Part shown: in pieces, positions 12,701 through 25,979 of the stretch
How the letters are laid out: each line of letters opens with the position of its first letter
How positions within the stretch are numbered: the first letter of the stretch is position 1
Source: Akanthomyces muscarius
Lineage: Eukaryota; Ascomycota; Sordariomycetes; Hypocreales; Cordycipitaceae
NCBI RefSeq assembly: GCF_028009165.1
Contig: NW_026611618.1
Coordinates: forward strand, 1,922,001 to 1,986,000
Direction: 5' to 3'
DNA: 64,000 nucleotides
Notes under the pieces: generated by a model
Seen by the model: the letters and a program-made list of their open reading frames with translations, nothing else
What the model was told of the DNA's origin: nothing
Database searches by the model: none
Program-made: the position numbers and the translations under genes

Positions 12701-15700
12701 GACGAGCAGTACTTGCCAGTCCTCGCCAAACACCAGCGTCAACACGAGTACACCTTGTCCCAGCATCGCCCGTTATCTCTCCTCTCTTTTGCCTCCCACT
12801 CCACTCAGACTTGTCCACCGGACGAAAAGGCGTTCGGTGTGGCTTACCTGGCAACTGGGGACAGTGGTACCGCTGAACCTGTCATGTCATGTCAAGATCT
12901 GTCGGTTCCTTTGCGGCAGTACCTTCTTTCTGCAGGTATTTTTACTCGAGTCTGAAAGCTGCCGCGCTAAAGAATGGAGACAGTGCCCTGAACTTGCACC
13001 GAATGGAACCCGCTAGCTCTGACTGTTAGGCTTGTCAGGGGACGCCGCCACCGCCCGCAACCCCACTGCTGCGCAAGCGGTGCGCCCCAGCCAGCCTTCT
13101 AATACAGTGGCCCTGTGGACACTGGCAACTGGTCAAGCTGCCTCCAGGCCTCGTCGGGCCTCTCGGTCTCTGGACCGTCGCCTTGATACCGTCTGGCTGC
13201 AATCGCTGGTAGCCAAGCAAAGTTGCGCTGTTGCGTTGCACCCGTCTCTAGTGCTCTCCAGCGCTACCACCCGCTCTCTCCCTTCTGCCACCCCCGCTAA
13301 ATATCTAGGCAAGTTAGCGCTGGCAGCTCGAGATCACGGCCTCGTCACCAGTGGCCTCACATTGCCCTTCGCTCCAACCAGTGCGACGGCAATAGAACCG
13401 GCAACTGGTACACGGCTTTACTTGCGCCCAAACTGGTAAGCACCCAATTTGATTTTACTTATTTTCCCGTTCAAGCTAAGCGCGGCGCGTTGATCATCAG
13501 TGCTGGGCAGCCTGTCATGCTTGATCGTATGCCCAGTCGAGTATCCAACTCGAGCCCTGTGCCCACCCAAATGGGTTCCTGCCAGCCCACACGCACCAAG
13601 TGACCACTGCGTCGCGGCCGCTGCCTTCGGACCGCCCAGCGATCCCCAGCTCCATCAACATCCACAAACGCAGTTCCTCTGCACAGCAACATCAATTGCA
13701 TTGGTGGCCACCTACGTTCGTCTGCTCGTCGCGGTTCGTCTTGAAGATAGAGTGAATCGTAGAAAATTAACAAGATATAGGTGGTTTCAACAAACACATG
13801 CGGTCAATACAAGGCTGGCACACTTCAATGTTGGCATCAGACGCCGTCTGATCTGCAAAGCGTTTCGTTTGCGCAGCCTCTTCGTCCTTGGCTTCATCCG
13901 CCCAAGTCGTAATTCATTCATTTTTTCATCAATAGCTTCCCCATGGTTCAAAAAGACGCCGTCTCCGTAATTGGGCCACGCATTCGGCCTCATGCCGGCC
14001 AGAAATACTTCTCAGTCGGCCTCGACGCGATCGACCAACCCTCCATCGTCAAGCGCACTGTCCAGCGCCAAAATATACCCATTGCCGCAGCATTCGCTAA
14101 CTTCCTTGAACCAACCGGGCCACGCGGGCCAGAATTTTTCCTCTGGATGAAACGACTGACACACCGATGCGTGTGTCTCTCAATTCTGTCAACTCGTCTG
14201 CATCAACCTCCAAGCTCCTGCTCGTGCCGCGAGTCAATCGACAACGACCTTCGCAAGTACGACGCCAGGGTGAACAGTGTTAATAAGCTCCACCGGCGAT
14301 TGAGATCTGCCCTTGTGCCTTGCAGGGTCTGTGCTTGGCCCAGTCCTCTTCGGATGGCTCCAGGATGCCAGGCCCTCCAGAGCTTGCAGCACGGAACTCG
14401 CCAGACCGACCCACTGCCGACAGGGACGAGACGACACCCGACTTCTCCTGGCTGTGCTTCGTCCTTGCCGGCAGAGGCGTCATGCCCGGTGTCCATTTCC
14501 AGGACCAGCACGGATTTCGACGTCTGATTTTTTATGTTATTTTTCTATTGAGGCTCTGGTTCTTGAAATCCGTTCATGACGGGTACCATCTAGCCATTCA
14601 CACTGTCGCATCAACTTACATGACACTTGCTGCTCTCTAACAAGCCCGTGGCGAGCGCACAATTCCACACAACGGCAATTACCTCGCAGCTGCATGTCTT
14701 CCAGCAATTTTCGCTTCTTTTGGTACCGCCCGGGCATGCCATCGGCTATCGTCAGGCCTGCCCATGTCGCTCCCTGTACCGAGTAAGCTGGTGCCATCCG
14801 CGGACACGAGAACGGGCCTGTGGCCCGGTGGTGCCAAAAGACAGCAACTAGTTACCGCCTCTAGAACCCCGCCGGCAATCGTCTTTGCACAGTGGCCCTT
14901 TCTACCACCGGGATTGGACTCTAGGCGATTGCATCACTCAAAAATTTTGACTCGTCATATCGGCATACCCGCAGATCGAACAAGCGGCGATGCACCTGAC
15001 GCCACAGCTGCGAAATCCCGACTTGTTGGTGATGGCAGACGAAGTTTCTGCTGCAAGCTCCAGTTCTGAGACTGTGCCGCTGTACCTGTCGGCATTGGGC
15101 ATACGACTCCTTTGGCGATGGACGGACTCAAATGCGAGTGCGCCTCCAGGCAGTAATTTTATGTGTCGACTCCACCAACTTTGTCCACGCCACTGTACGG
15201 AGTACAAGCTCGTCACCCAACGGCTGGCCCAGTTCAGCATTTCGTGTCCAAGATTAGCATCCCCAGTTCGGGCAGGTGGAGTTTGTCAGGAGAGCTGGGC
15301 TGTCTCCTGTCGCAAGACTCTTCACGTTCTCACCGTCTGGTTGGCTGCATGGAGAGGCCGAAATGGCGGCTGCGTCACTCGTCCTGTCCGGGACTAGCTT
15401 ATCCTAGTGGCCTTCTAGAAGGCCATTCAACTCCTTCCCTTTTGGCCCACCCATCCATCCCAGCTCTGATCCTCTCCTCACCAGCCAGTCGGTAGCCGTC
15501 AACAGCACGCGAAGCCTCTTTTTGCGGTCAAAACACCGACCCTGGTCATCTTCATGCATGATCTTCTCCCACCCTTCGAGAATTTCACCCCAGTATTCCA
15601 GTGGCAGCCACACTGGAAATGTGGCTGTAGAGGCGCAACGCGAGTCAACCTCTGTGGTTACGAAAATACGGCTCTTGTCAAAGGTGGATGCAAGAAATCA

Positions 15701-18700
15701 TCCAGCGCCTTGCTGGGCTGCCATAGCACTGCTAATTGCTAATAAAAGGAGGAGGCTCATCAGCCACTTGGGTAGCCAGCTTGCCAGCCCGTTCAGAGGT
15801 AATTGGCCTCCACCACATTTCAGGCCGTTTTCTCCTCGCAATCTGCCACAAGCAAACTTTTTGCAGCGTTTCCTGCTCTCTACTGGTACTCAATGGGCCA
15901 CGAATCCACATCCGCGCCGTCCCGACTGTTGTCGGCCAACTCCCGGGCGCTCATAATTGTCCCCTTTCGCGGCAAAGACCTCGTAGGGCGGCACGTCTAG
16001 TCTGTCTTGCTTCGGCAGGCAGTGGTTGATAGCCTGAAAGGTCCTGCGGTCGATTGACTTTAGCGATTAGCCTTGGCTAGGTGCCTTTCGGCCCTATGCC
16101 CCTGCCTCAAAGTGCACTCCAGTGAACAGAATGTCGCGTTGCTAATCTTGGGCTAGTTTCAGGTCATGGCTCGACTGGCACACGCCAAAGTATTGTGACG
16201 GGATGGATGCACCCACTCCCGCCCCGTCGCTGAAATGGCCCACCCTCAACCAGACATCACAAAGCGCGCAAGACTCAGGCACCAGAGTCTGCTGTCACTC
16301 ACGCTAGTTAGAGGGGTTTATTTCAAAAGCTTGCGAATAAGCCTCGTGCATGAATTGCGTCGAACTTTGAAGACTTCGACGTCGCCGTCCTCGACGATTG
16401 TCAGATTATAGAAAGCACGGCTTCTTCTGAGACATATCCATTCTTACTGACGGTTCTTGGTGAGGTCAGCATACTGGGTAGCTTCAGGCTCGATTCTATC
16501 CCTAGGTAGCATGGGATCTGGTCGCTCGGTGTACCAGCAATTTTCCGCCACGTTGGGCCGGTCTAGCTCACACCTTCAGCTCGGTACTGGTACACCGATT
16601 TCGCCAGTGATGCAACATGGCTAGCTTGGTAGCTTTGATATACAATACCCGCACTGCTTTGACTCGATTCAGCCTCAGCAATATTCAGCATTACAATTCA
16701 AGTCCGGAGACAAAGTGCCATATCATGTTCTACCAGTAGCTGCATGCGACCTCTTGCTCCATGCGCACAATGGTGGTTGAGCTAGGCTACCGGCCGTTTG
16801 TTGTTGGCGATCGCTTTGCGCGGACCGTGAAACTCGCCGATAGGGCGGGACAAACAATCATAATCCACTCTAGTCCAAGTGCTTTCTGATGTTGACGTCG
16901 TGTCTGTCGGACAAGCCTTTGCGAATCCGCGTATCCATTATGTGTTGGCCCGTGAGCAAGCCGCACCCTCGGGCGTGTCTGGCCCGAAAAGTTTAATCAA
17001 GGCTACAGGTGGATGCTAAGCAAGCGATCCCCCTGCGGGCGCCAAAATCATAGCCAGCATGGCAATTTGCCACTCAAAATGCTGTTGCCTGTCCGTACGT
17101 AATCTGCCCAGCTGCCAACCGGTGCACCAAGCGTCCATTGAGTTGATCGAGCCGCTGCGTGCTCAAGCCAGTACGCTCTTCATCGTCAAGCAAATGAGGA
17201 GCATTCGCCGTGCCATCACTCGACCACACAGCCTCGTGCGCTATGGTCTCCCCCCCTTCCCCGGCATTGCACCACTAAATAGTTGGTGATGTTTTGAGTA
17301 TCATCTTTTTTCGCGAGATGGCTTGTGGATCTGCCAGAGCCCTCAGTGTACAGACTCATCTCAATCACATTCTGACAGCCGGAGTATTTAGCCTGCAGTT
17401 CGGCGCATAGTATCAGGCGAAATCTGTTGGTGAGCCTGCCTGTGTCTTGACAAAGGCGCCGCCAACCGCTAATGACAGTAGCCAGCTGCAACTTGGCATA
17501 TTAGTGTCACATCACAACCAGCCTCAATTAGGTGCCCGGTTTGCCAAAAGAGCTGCGATTACTTTGTTAGCACGCCTTTGAGAGCACAACTCCACTCGGG
17601 TCTGGTTTGACAGCGATCTTTGTCCCGCTCCGCTCGCGTATGTTTGGTCGGCCGGTTGTCGGCCGAGAACATGCTGAGGGCGAGTGACGGCAAAGAAGAC
17701 GGCCGCGAAAACAATATTATATTGACAAGCCACGCATACATCCAGTATCAAGTATATTGTCTTTGAAGTCGAAGAGTACATGTGAATAGCGGGGAATTGT
17801 AATCCTGCCAGCGTCTCAATGGTCCATCTCGTTTGCCTCTAGGTGGACGCCGCCGCAATTGAGGGGTTGAGGGGGCTGGGAACTGATTGTTTGCATTGCC
17901 ACTTACAAAGAGAGGCTGCAATTTTTGGATTCTCCACAAGAAAGACGTGTCTTGTGACCGTTGGCTGAAAGCCTTCGACAGCGCCACAATATTTGGCCAC
18001 TTGAGATGCATTCAGTTGTTGCTGATGTCGCAGTTCGAGTACTCACTTAGGACCTCGCGCAAATACATATTTCTGCAAACAAAGAAGGCTCATAAAGGTA
18101 GGATTTGGCAAGCATCAATGACAATACACTGCGAGAGCCGCTGAGCTGCGAGACTGGAACAGCAGGCCTGAGTAGCCATGGCAATAGCAAACTCGAAGCT
18201 GGCGCGGCCGAGGTGTAGTGCAGAGCATTCGGGGATCTTCCTACCGCATCACAACGACTTATCACTGCAGTTTCAAATGAATAGGAGTTGGCCACAACGT
18301 AGGCCCCGTGCAGTGGCGCAAGGCGACACACACTTACGGGTGGCAGATCAGTCGCTGTAGCTGCAACCGAACATGAAACAATCTCAATGTGCTGAGCCGT
18401 CCTAACGGCGGCCGCAGTGGTAGTGTCCGAAGCGTGACATGCAGGACAATGGAAGTACGGCTGCCTCGAGGACTGCAACACCGGCCGAAGTTGCATTCAG
18501 CCCAAGTCTCGACACGTCTGCCGACTGAAAGCCTGAGAAGTGGTGGGTAATAGTCACCAATGGGGTATGTACACGATTACGATGCTGTCCAGTTTTTGCA
18601 ACACGGCCATGCCGACTGTCACACCAGTAAAAGCGGCCAGGGGAGACGATAGGTGAGAATACCAGACTGTGCGCTTCGCCTGCTTTTCGAGAATGCAGAA

Positions 18701-21700
18701 ACCTCGTTGCGCTAGTGATTGCTGCTGCCTGAAATAAGGCTTTCCAGCGGAGTGACGGGTTTCGGCAGCAGAGAAGAGAGTTTCGATCGGCTAGTCCGAG
18801 AGACTTATCTCAGCTCGGCGACTGAATGTATACCTGTCGTAGCGAGGACGAGAGAAGCCGAATATCTTTCGGAACACGACACGAAAACCAGCCATATTTT
18901 TCGCTACATGCGTCGAGAAGAAGCGAGGACGGAAGCGACATGAAAGTATAGTATATTGCAAGCTTCAACCACGTTGGTCAACTGCCGCTTTGCAGCCTGC
19001 GCCAAGTTGTTGCTCAAGGTGAGCACTAGATGTCTCACCGAACAGTTCTCTCTATTTCTTTGGTTTTACAGATTCGTGTCTCGAGTTTGGGACGGGGCAA
19101 GACAACAGCGATGCCTCCAAATGGTGCCAATTTCTATTTCTTGTCTAGAGCGGCGTGCAGCCGGTCGTAGAATGTCATTGGCACCATAGGGTAGGTCCGG
19201 CGTCTGGGACGGTAGGAACCAGCAGGGTATAGCCATCACTGCGCCCACGCCAAGCATCAAGATGTGACGCCCCTCAATATGTTTGGGCAGGGGTGGATGC
19301 TCCGGCAGAAGAGGAAAAGTGTACATGGGATGCGATTGAAATGCGGGACAAGCCTCTGATCGAGTCGAAACACGTCGAGATGCGCAGATGAAGCCAATAT
19401 GCTCCGAGAGCAGCACATCTACCTCGTGGCAACTTGACAGGGGTCGCTACAGGCTCGCGACGAGATTTAGTTGCACAAGGCTGTGTGTAGCGAGTTTCTT
19501 GGCCACGGAAAGCGGCCGAGCAGATGAGTGAGACTTGTGACTTGCAGAAGGACTAGACAAGGGTGATGCTGTGGGATTCAGTATTTCTTCCCGACCGAAC
19601 AGGGTTGAAACGAGACATGGCTGCTAATTGACGGCACGCCCTGCGATATCCGACGGATGCACCGTGGACCACGCTGCATTTTGCTTCAATGCTAGCCATA
19701 AAGCGACCTGTTTTGCAGAATTTGACCCAGCTCTGTCTTGGCCTCGCCAAACCATTATGTGGTTGGGACTAGCGGCCCTTTTCTGTTTTGCAGAAATCTA
19801 GGTTCGGCGTTTGTTCCGCGAATCACCGGTCTAGGATCTACAGCCTGGGCTTACGGGGTGGGATCTGTAAACTCGACGTCGATGGGAAGGGCCGGGCAAA
19901 AAAGGGGCGCGGAATATGCCAGTCCGGGTTTATGGTTGCCTGCTTTTGGGTGACAGCTACGGAGCCAAGTTGATCATCTCTCGATCGAGTCTGACGCTGT
20001 TGATTTATTGGCGGGATTGACCCCAGGTGAGACTGCTGATAGCAGGCCACCAACACACTTGCCGGTGTGCAGGAATACTACGCTGCCAAGGCACAATTCG
20101 GCACTACGAAAGGCTCATTGGCATTTTCTCGTCTTTTGCTTCCCGTTCTCTGTTCTAGCGGCGCAAACCTGCGACCCTTTGCATACGTATACGACTGCCA
20201 GTCATCCGAAAAGGCCGTTCCAGGTAACCAACGCGAGGAGGGGGTAGGAAGGGGAGCGGGGAAGAAGAACCTGTTCGTTTCACCATCTGCAACCATATAC
20301 GCGAGGACTATTCTTGTCCCTTGGCATCGCCCGGAAGAGGTGCGTCGACAATCGTCATTTGCGTCTGCATGCATTACATTAGCTCGAGAGGTAGCGCATC
20401 CCCATCGCGTGACCCAGACCCAAAAAGCCACATGGCAAGCCCTCTTTGCAGCCGCCTCGTCTCTGATTGATCGTCTGCCCCGTGCTGCGCTAAGCCTAGG
20501 CCGATGCACGAAGATGCTGACGGACGCAGGAGGTGGGCAGGGAGGAGCAGACTGTGAGAAACAACGACCAGCCCTGTCCCGCTTCGCCGCAGCACACTTG
20601 CTGTTACTTTCGGTATCCGATATATTGCTCCTGCATACTAAGTATGACCTGGTTGCAGGTGGCTCGAAGATGCCGCCAAAGAGCGGGGGGAAACGAAGTA
20701 GTGTTTGGTGTTAGTCGCCCATTGCATCCGCGGAATTTCTTTCTCCGCCAAGAAACATTGGTACAAGGCTGCCTCTTTTTTGTTTTGTTTTGGTGGCAGC
20801 GTTTCCACTTGGTGCTATCTGGGCACGCTGCGCCCTGCTTTTCCCCCCAGTTATTGCGCCGAGATTCAGTTCCGTGCCGTGTGATAGCGTCGTATCGTCC
20901 TGTCACGGCGTGGGGGCGGCGGAGGGGCACACCGTAGAAGAGGGCAAGGATGTTTGATGTAGATGCCCAGACGACAGGGGCCAATGGTTTTGGTACCAGA
21001 GCCTCTGTATCTGGATCCTGCTTCGTGGCTTGGGCTTTTGTCAGGGAAACTGTGGCCCATCTTTCGGTTCTCGCCCGAGCCGGCAGCTTTTCCTACGATT
21101 GCTGTCATGGATTGTGTGTCTTCCGAGACGTGCCTGCTCCCACATGGGTGAGATGCGGTGGGCGGGCTAGATGGGGCTTTCTGTTGCCTCGGCATACTAA
21201 CGCCGATGAATTCAGAATGGAAAAAGGACACTCAAAAGGGAAAAAGTAGCCGGGGCTGCAGAGCGGGAACAGCAAGAGTTGAGGGGCAAGGTGTTGCGGG
21301 AAACGACACAGAGGTGGGTGACATGAGTGCCTGACGTGATTGATGCTCGTTGCGTTTTCAAGAGCTTGAGACAAAGGATATACTACAGCCGTCGCAAACT
21401 AATTAGTAAATAAATTAGGCATAAAGGGGCAGTGATGTACTGCAAGTAGCAGACGCAAGGCACACTGGTGCGCAGAGGTGGTATCTGCCACCCTTACGCT
21501 CCCTTGTCTTCAGACCGCATGTCGTAGGCTTGCATATTCTGGTGCTGGGGTCTCTGCTTGCAGTTGACGGAACTGGTACAGTAACGGTGGGAATGGTCGG
21601 CGCGATTCTAATTTGATTCGTTGTCTTTCGCATGCGAGGGTGGTATTCATGATATTTGGGGGGCTCTCTTCAACCACACAGTTGCAACGCAACGGATGAG

Positions 21701-21895
21701 ACAACTATGGGTGAAACGCACAGCGACACATGTAAAGACGTTCCCCATGCAGGGGAAACTGTTGTCATCAATGGACCCTCAATAGATCGTAAAGCAAAAT
21801 GTACAACTCCCCCGCCCAGCCTTGCCCCGCGGCCTGTCGGGACGGGACCTGTGACCATTCCCATCTCGGAGCATTGCGCAGTTTGTCTCGTTCTC
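9768..21895. other. 12-kb region without recognised genes
   Basis: No frame in this stretch shows a known domain, conserved splice pattern or consistent codon use. The first 0.7-2 kb is probably the 5' leader and promoter of the C2H2 gene; the far end includes the 3' flank of LSB5. A G15 run is at 10995-11009. Base composition looks ordinary, without the strong AT bias of RIP-degraded repeats. Non-coding transcripts, spliced genes with small exons or decayed genes cannot be excluded. Confidence 0.5.
10995..11009. repeat. G15 homopolymer
   Basis: Uninterrupted run of 15 G in the region upstream of the C2H2 gene. Confidence 0.85.
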
Positions 21896-23590
21896 TCACC
21901 ATCGCGGCTCGTGCCTTTCCGCCGCCGGCGTGCCCACAAAGTTTCTATCCGCAAACGGGTCGTCCGCATCCTCCTCCTCGTCGTCATCCTCCGACGCGCT
22001 CTCCAGGTCGTCCCCCGGCGCGACGACCGGCGGCCGACGATGCTGCGGCGCCCTGTCCAGCCGGGACGGGGGAGCGTGGGCGGTCGCGGGCCCCGGCTCG
22101 TTGAGGGCGAGCCTGTCCGCCGCGGGGGTCTCGTGTGTTGGGTCTTTTGCTTTTTGCGCGGCAACCACTTTGGAAGGACCATGTTAGAACCATGTACATT
22201 TTGTAGAATAAAGTAGGGAAAACGGCGGGAGGGGGTGGTGTTACTTCTGTAGAGGTGCGCCTGCTCGGCGATCTCGTCGTCCGAGTCGCTGTCGGCGTCG
22301 ATGGACTGGTCGAGCTGCTCGTACGTCATGAGCGCGTGGACGAGCTCGTCGTTGGCGTGCAGCAGGCCGCCGAGCCACTGCTCGTGTTCGACGTGGTGAA
22401 TCTAGCAAAGGGTTCGTCCACGTCAGTAAACCATACATTCCCCGTCTTCGCTTTCTCTTATCCAATTCAATCTTCCGCTATAAACGAAGATATATTAAAA
22501 AAAAGAAGAAGAAGAAAAGAAGCACATACATAACGCAGCACGCGCCTCCGCAGCTGCTTGCACGTCTCGAAGCGTTGCACGACCGTGTGGTTGGCCGAGA
22601 TGCGCTCCCTCTCGCGGTTGATGCTCTGCAGCGCGTTGAGCAGGTCGACGCTCGCGAGCGACGACTCGGCAATGACCGTCTTCATCTGCTCCTTTTCGGC
22701 CTCGAGGTTGAACGGCCGCCGCTTGCCGCCGCTGCTCTTCTTGGATGACTTTTTGCTGGAGGAGGAGTCTTTGCCGAGGGAGGACAGGAAGCTGCTGCCG
22801 CTAGGTAGAGATGCTGAGCCCGAGGGTTTGTGTGATGGGCCCGAAGACGATGAGGCGGCGGCGGCGGCGGCGGCGGCGCGGCGTGTGGCTTCTTCTTCCT
22901 CGTCGTCGCCAAAGGGGTTGTCTTCGGTCTCGCGGATGACTTTGGATCGTTCTTGGGTGACGCCGACTTTACGTTTCGGCAGTTCCTACTCCCACCGAAA
23001 ACGTCAGCTTTTCTCCTCACTGTATTTTCTCTCTCTCTCTCCCTAAAGACCCCATCACATCCCGCCCGCTCAGGGAACAGAAAAGCATCTCCGACATACC
23101 TTGTGCAGACGCGCGATCCTCTCCAGCCCCGGCGTCTTTGCGTACTGCGCCCACTCGCGGAACAGCTCGCGGCACTTGCTCCTGACCACGGCGTCGGACA
23201 GCTCGCTCGAGCCGCACACGCGCAGGCGCTCCAGCAGCGGCTCGTCCGCAAACGTGCGCTGGAAGCGCGGCCCCGCGTTCTGGATCAGCCCGTCGAGGAG
23301 CGCCAGCGCGCGCACCTGCCGGTGCACGTTGCCGTACTTGAGCTTCTTGCGGATGGCGCGCGCGGCCTCGGTCGGGCCGGACGCCTGCAGCTTGATGGCC
23401 TCGATGAGCTCGACGATGCCCGACAGGTCGTCCTCGGAAAAGTCCTCGGCGGTGAGGTTCTCGATGGTGGCGGTGACGGCCGAGTAGGGTTTCTGGACAA
23501 CGGGCAGGGGGTGTTAGCTTTGCGCGTGCGAGCGAGTGCGCGCGCGCGCGCGTGTGGGGGAGAGGAATAGCTACGTACTGACTGGAACAT
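21896..23590 (-). CDS. LSB5: LSB5-like VHS-domain actin/endocytosis adaptor
   Basis: Five exons (23590-23579, 23492-23100, 22985-22530, 22401-22245, 22167-21896) join to 429 residues. Exon 1 encodes only MFQS. The VHS domain fills about residues 5-135, with the diagnostic stretch TEAARAIRKKLKYGNVHRQ and LLDGLIQNAGPRFQRTF. A disordered acidic and polyAla/polySer linker follows, then a GAT-like helical region (about 215-340) with NRERERISANHTVVQRFETCKQ and an acidic tail. Yeast Lsb5 binds Las17 and links the actin cytoskeleton to endocytosis and ubiquitin cargo, and the same role is inferred here. Introns have CTAAC or CTGAC branch-like sites. Intron 1 includes an alternating CG tract (about 23537-23553). 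The GAT assignment rests on position and helix pattern and is less certain than the VHS. Confidence 0.9.
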
Positions 23591-24317
23591 GCTGCGCGGG
23601 TGTCTGTGTGTGTGTGTTTGTGTTGGTTTTTTCTTTCTTGGGAGCGCGCGAGAGAGAAAGAGAGAGGATAGGGAAAAGAAATGGATAATGCAGTCGAGGG
23701 TCACGCTGGCTCGTGGAGGAGCTCGGGGTCGTTTGAGGGAGGTGAGAATGCGACAAAGAGACAGAGAGAGAGCTTGGACTGATGGGACCCTCCGAAGCTG
23801 TCACGAGCTATCGAAATGCGGTCTCACCCCGCGTTGTTTGTGCCCCGCCAATTGGAGAGAGGGGGGCGCGCCGTTCCCTTTGTGCTCGAACGAGGTTATT
23901 GTCGCACAGGGCGTTTGATTGGCGAAGCGCCATTGACAAACTTGAGCTTAAATTAAATTCTTGTAAAACATGGAGTGGAGATGATGAATCTCAATTGCCG
24001 AAATCATGGAATACAAGCAGTGCAAGCCCGCCCCCGGGAGGCCCGTCCCGGATACGTCCGGTGGAGAACGGGCGGCCGATTCGCTGACGTAGTTTGACGC
24101 CGGCAGGATTTACATTAACCGTTCACGGGCCAAAATAGTGATTGAAAAAAGCATATCCAAATCGCTGCATTTATTATTGTATGAGTTCTACATCATATGT
24201 ATATCTGTATCCAAAAAAAAAAGTAGCCAACCCAAAAAGAAAATGCTTTTGAGCCAAAACTCCGTAAATGCAAGGGTCTAGACTCTATACAACTTTCCAA
24301 CCGTATGTATGCATCTA
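23591..24317. other. intergenic between Nramp gene and LSB5
   Basis: Promoter of LSB5 plus 3' flank of the Nramp gene. GT-rich and GA-rich simple sequence lies just upstream of the LSB5 start. No gene is seen. Confidence 0.6.
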
Positions 24318-25979
24318 CTAACCGGCCTTGCCAAGACCAAGAAGAACAAGGTTGGCAACATTCATTACAACCATGACCAGCCACACCAGTCCACCGAGTA
24401 TTATCAGCCACCACGGGTTCGACATGTCGATGCTGGGCCCCTCGTCGGCGGCGACGACGCTACTTGATTCACCCTCGTCCTCGACCTCGTAGCGCGCCAT
24501 GCCGGGCCGCACCGTCATGTAGCGGCTGCGGCTCGTAAAGTAAATTAGAGGGAGCGTGGTAAAGGGCAGGACGGTGCTCAGGATGACCTGCGAGGCCGTG
24601 AGCGCCGTGTTGAGGCCCTGGCGGCCGATGGCGCCGGCAATGACGAGCGACGGTGTGACGCTGATGGCGCGCGTAATCAGGCGACGCACCCACGGCTTGA
24701 CCTTCCACCGCAGCGCGCCCTCGGACACCATCTGCCCGGCAATGGTGCACACGATGCCCGCCGACACGCCCGACAGCAGGAGCGCCAGCGCAAAGATGGT
24801 GCCGACGGCGGGCGAGATGCTCTGCGAGAGCAGCTTGTGGATGCCAAAAATGTCGGCCTCGAGCGCCTCGGGGTTCTTGTACAGCGACGCGCCCGCGACA
24901 ATGAGAATGGCCGAGTTGACAAAGAGCGCAAAGGTGAAGAGCGACGTGCTGAGCTCAATGATGGAGTACTTGAGGCAGTGCTTGATGGCCGCCTGCGAGG
25001 GCACGTAGAGGACCTTGTCGTAGCCGTCCTCGCTGGTCGACGCGCCCGAGGACGCCGGCTCCTCGGGGATCAGGCCCTCTTGGGTGTCGTACTCCTTGAG
25101 TCGCGGCTGGACGATGCCGGAGCCGAGGAAGAGGCTGTGCGGCATGACGGTGGCGCCGAGAATGCCGCACGCCTGGTACAGCGCCTGCGGCTCGACCAGC
25201 TGCTTGGACGGGACGAACCCGCGAAAGACGTCGCCGACGCTCGACTCCTTGATCATGGAGAGCTGGATGCAGAAACAGACGACGACGCCGAGCACGAGCA
25301 GGCAGACGCCAAACTCAAACAGGCGCAGGCCCTTCATGGCGCCGTCGGGGCGGTAGAAGATTAGGATGAACATGACGTCGACAATGGAGATGGCGACGCC
25401 GGCGACGAGCGGCAGCTTGGGGATGAGCAGGTTGAGGGCGATGGCGGTGCCAATGACCTCGGCGAGGTCCGTCGCGATAATGGCAATTTCGGCGAGGGCG
25501 TAGAGCAGGTAGTTGAGCCAGCGCGGGCAGTGTGCGCGGCAGGCCGACGCCAGGTCGAGCCCCGTCACTGTGCCGAGCTGGATGGCGAGCGTCTGCAGCA
25601 GAATGGCAAAGAGGTTGCTGAGCAGCACGATGAAGAGCAGCCGGTACTGGTACGAGGCGCCGGCGGCAATATCGGTCGCGTAGTTGCCGGGGTCGACTAT
25701 TCTTGTTAGAGAAAGAAGCTCAAAAGAGTTAGGGACAGAGGGGGGGGGCGTACTGTAAGCGACGGAGATCATGAATCCGGGTCCAACAAATTTCATGTAG
25801 TTGAAAAATACCCTCTTGATCTTGCGCAGGCGCGGACGCACATGCTCATTTACCATCCGCAGGCGCATCGAGGGCTGTGGCGGCACGGCACGGAGGGGAA
25901 CGGTGGTGCTGGCGGTTGAATGCTCTGCCGACGAGGTAGAGACGCCGCGCGCCACGGCAATGGTAGCGTCCTTGGCCAT
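24318..25979 (-). CDS. Nramp-family divalent metal transporter (Smf-like)
   Basis: Two exons (25979-25754 and 25696-24318) join to 534 residues; the 57-nt intron keeps the frame open, but removing it restores the canonical TM1 motif IDPGNY (D77-N80). The TM6 motif MPHSLFLGSG is also intact. Eleven or so hydrophobic segments follow a cytosolic N-terminal tail. The family takes up Mn2+, Fe2+ and other divalent metals with protons; in yeast, Smf1 and Smf2 serve manganese supply and Smf3 vacuolar iron. Which of these this gene matches is not clear, so no symbol is given. The extramembrane loop after MPH carries an acidic region rich in E, S and D, a plausible site of ubiquitin or phosphate control. 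The intron starts GTACG and then has a run of eight C. Confidence 0.93.
   Translation of the reverse strand: MAKDATIAVARGVSTSSAEHSTASTTVPLRAVPPQPSMRLRMVNEHVRPRLRKIKRVFFNYMKFVGPGFMISVAYSTPPPSVPNSFELLSLTRIVDPGNYATDIAAGASYQYRLLFIVLLSNLFAILLQTLAIQLGTVTGLDLASACRAHCPRWLNYLLYALAEIAIIATDLAEVIGTAIALNLLIPKLPLVAGVAISIVDVMFILIFYRPDGAMKGLRLFEFGVCLLVLGVVVCFCIQLSMIKESSVGDVFRGFVPSKQLVEPQALYQACGILGATVMPHSLFLGSGIVQPRLKEYDTQEGLIPEEPASSGASTSEDGYDKVLYVPSQAAIKHCLKYSIIELSTSLFTFALFVNSAILIVAGASLYKNPEALEADIFGIHKLLSQSISPAVGTIFALALLLSGVSAGIVCTIAGQMVSEGALRWKVKPWVRRLITRAISVTPSLVIAGAIGRQGLNTALTASQVILSTVLPFTTLPLIYFTSRSRYMTVRPGMARYEVEDEGESSSVVAADEGPSIDMSNPWWLIILGGLVWLVMVVMNVANLVLLGLGKAG

Noticed and set aside
20067..20714. 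215-aa plus-strand frame
   Set aside because: No family resemblance; lacks typical intron/exon structure of the neighbours.
22953..23570. 205-aa plus-strand frame opposite LSB5
   Set aside because: Mirror of the VHS-domain exon on the other strand.
24837..25364. 175-aa plus-strand frame opposite the Nramp gene
   Set aside because: Shadow of the transporter coding strand; the minus-strand protein has conserved motifs.
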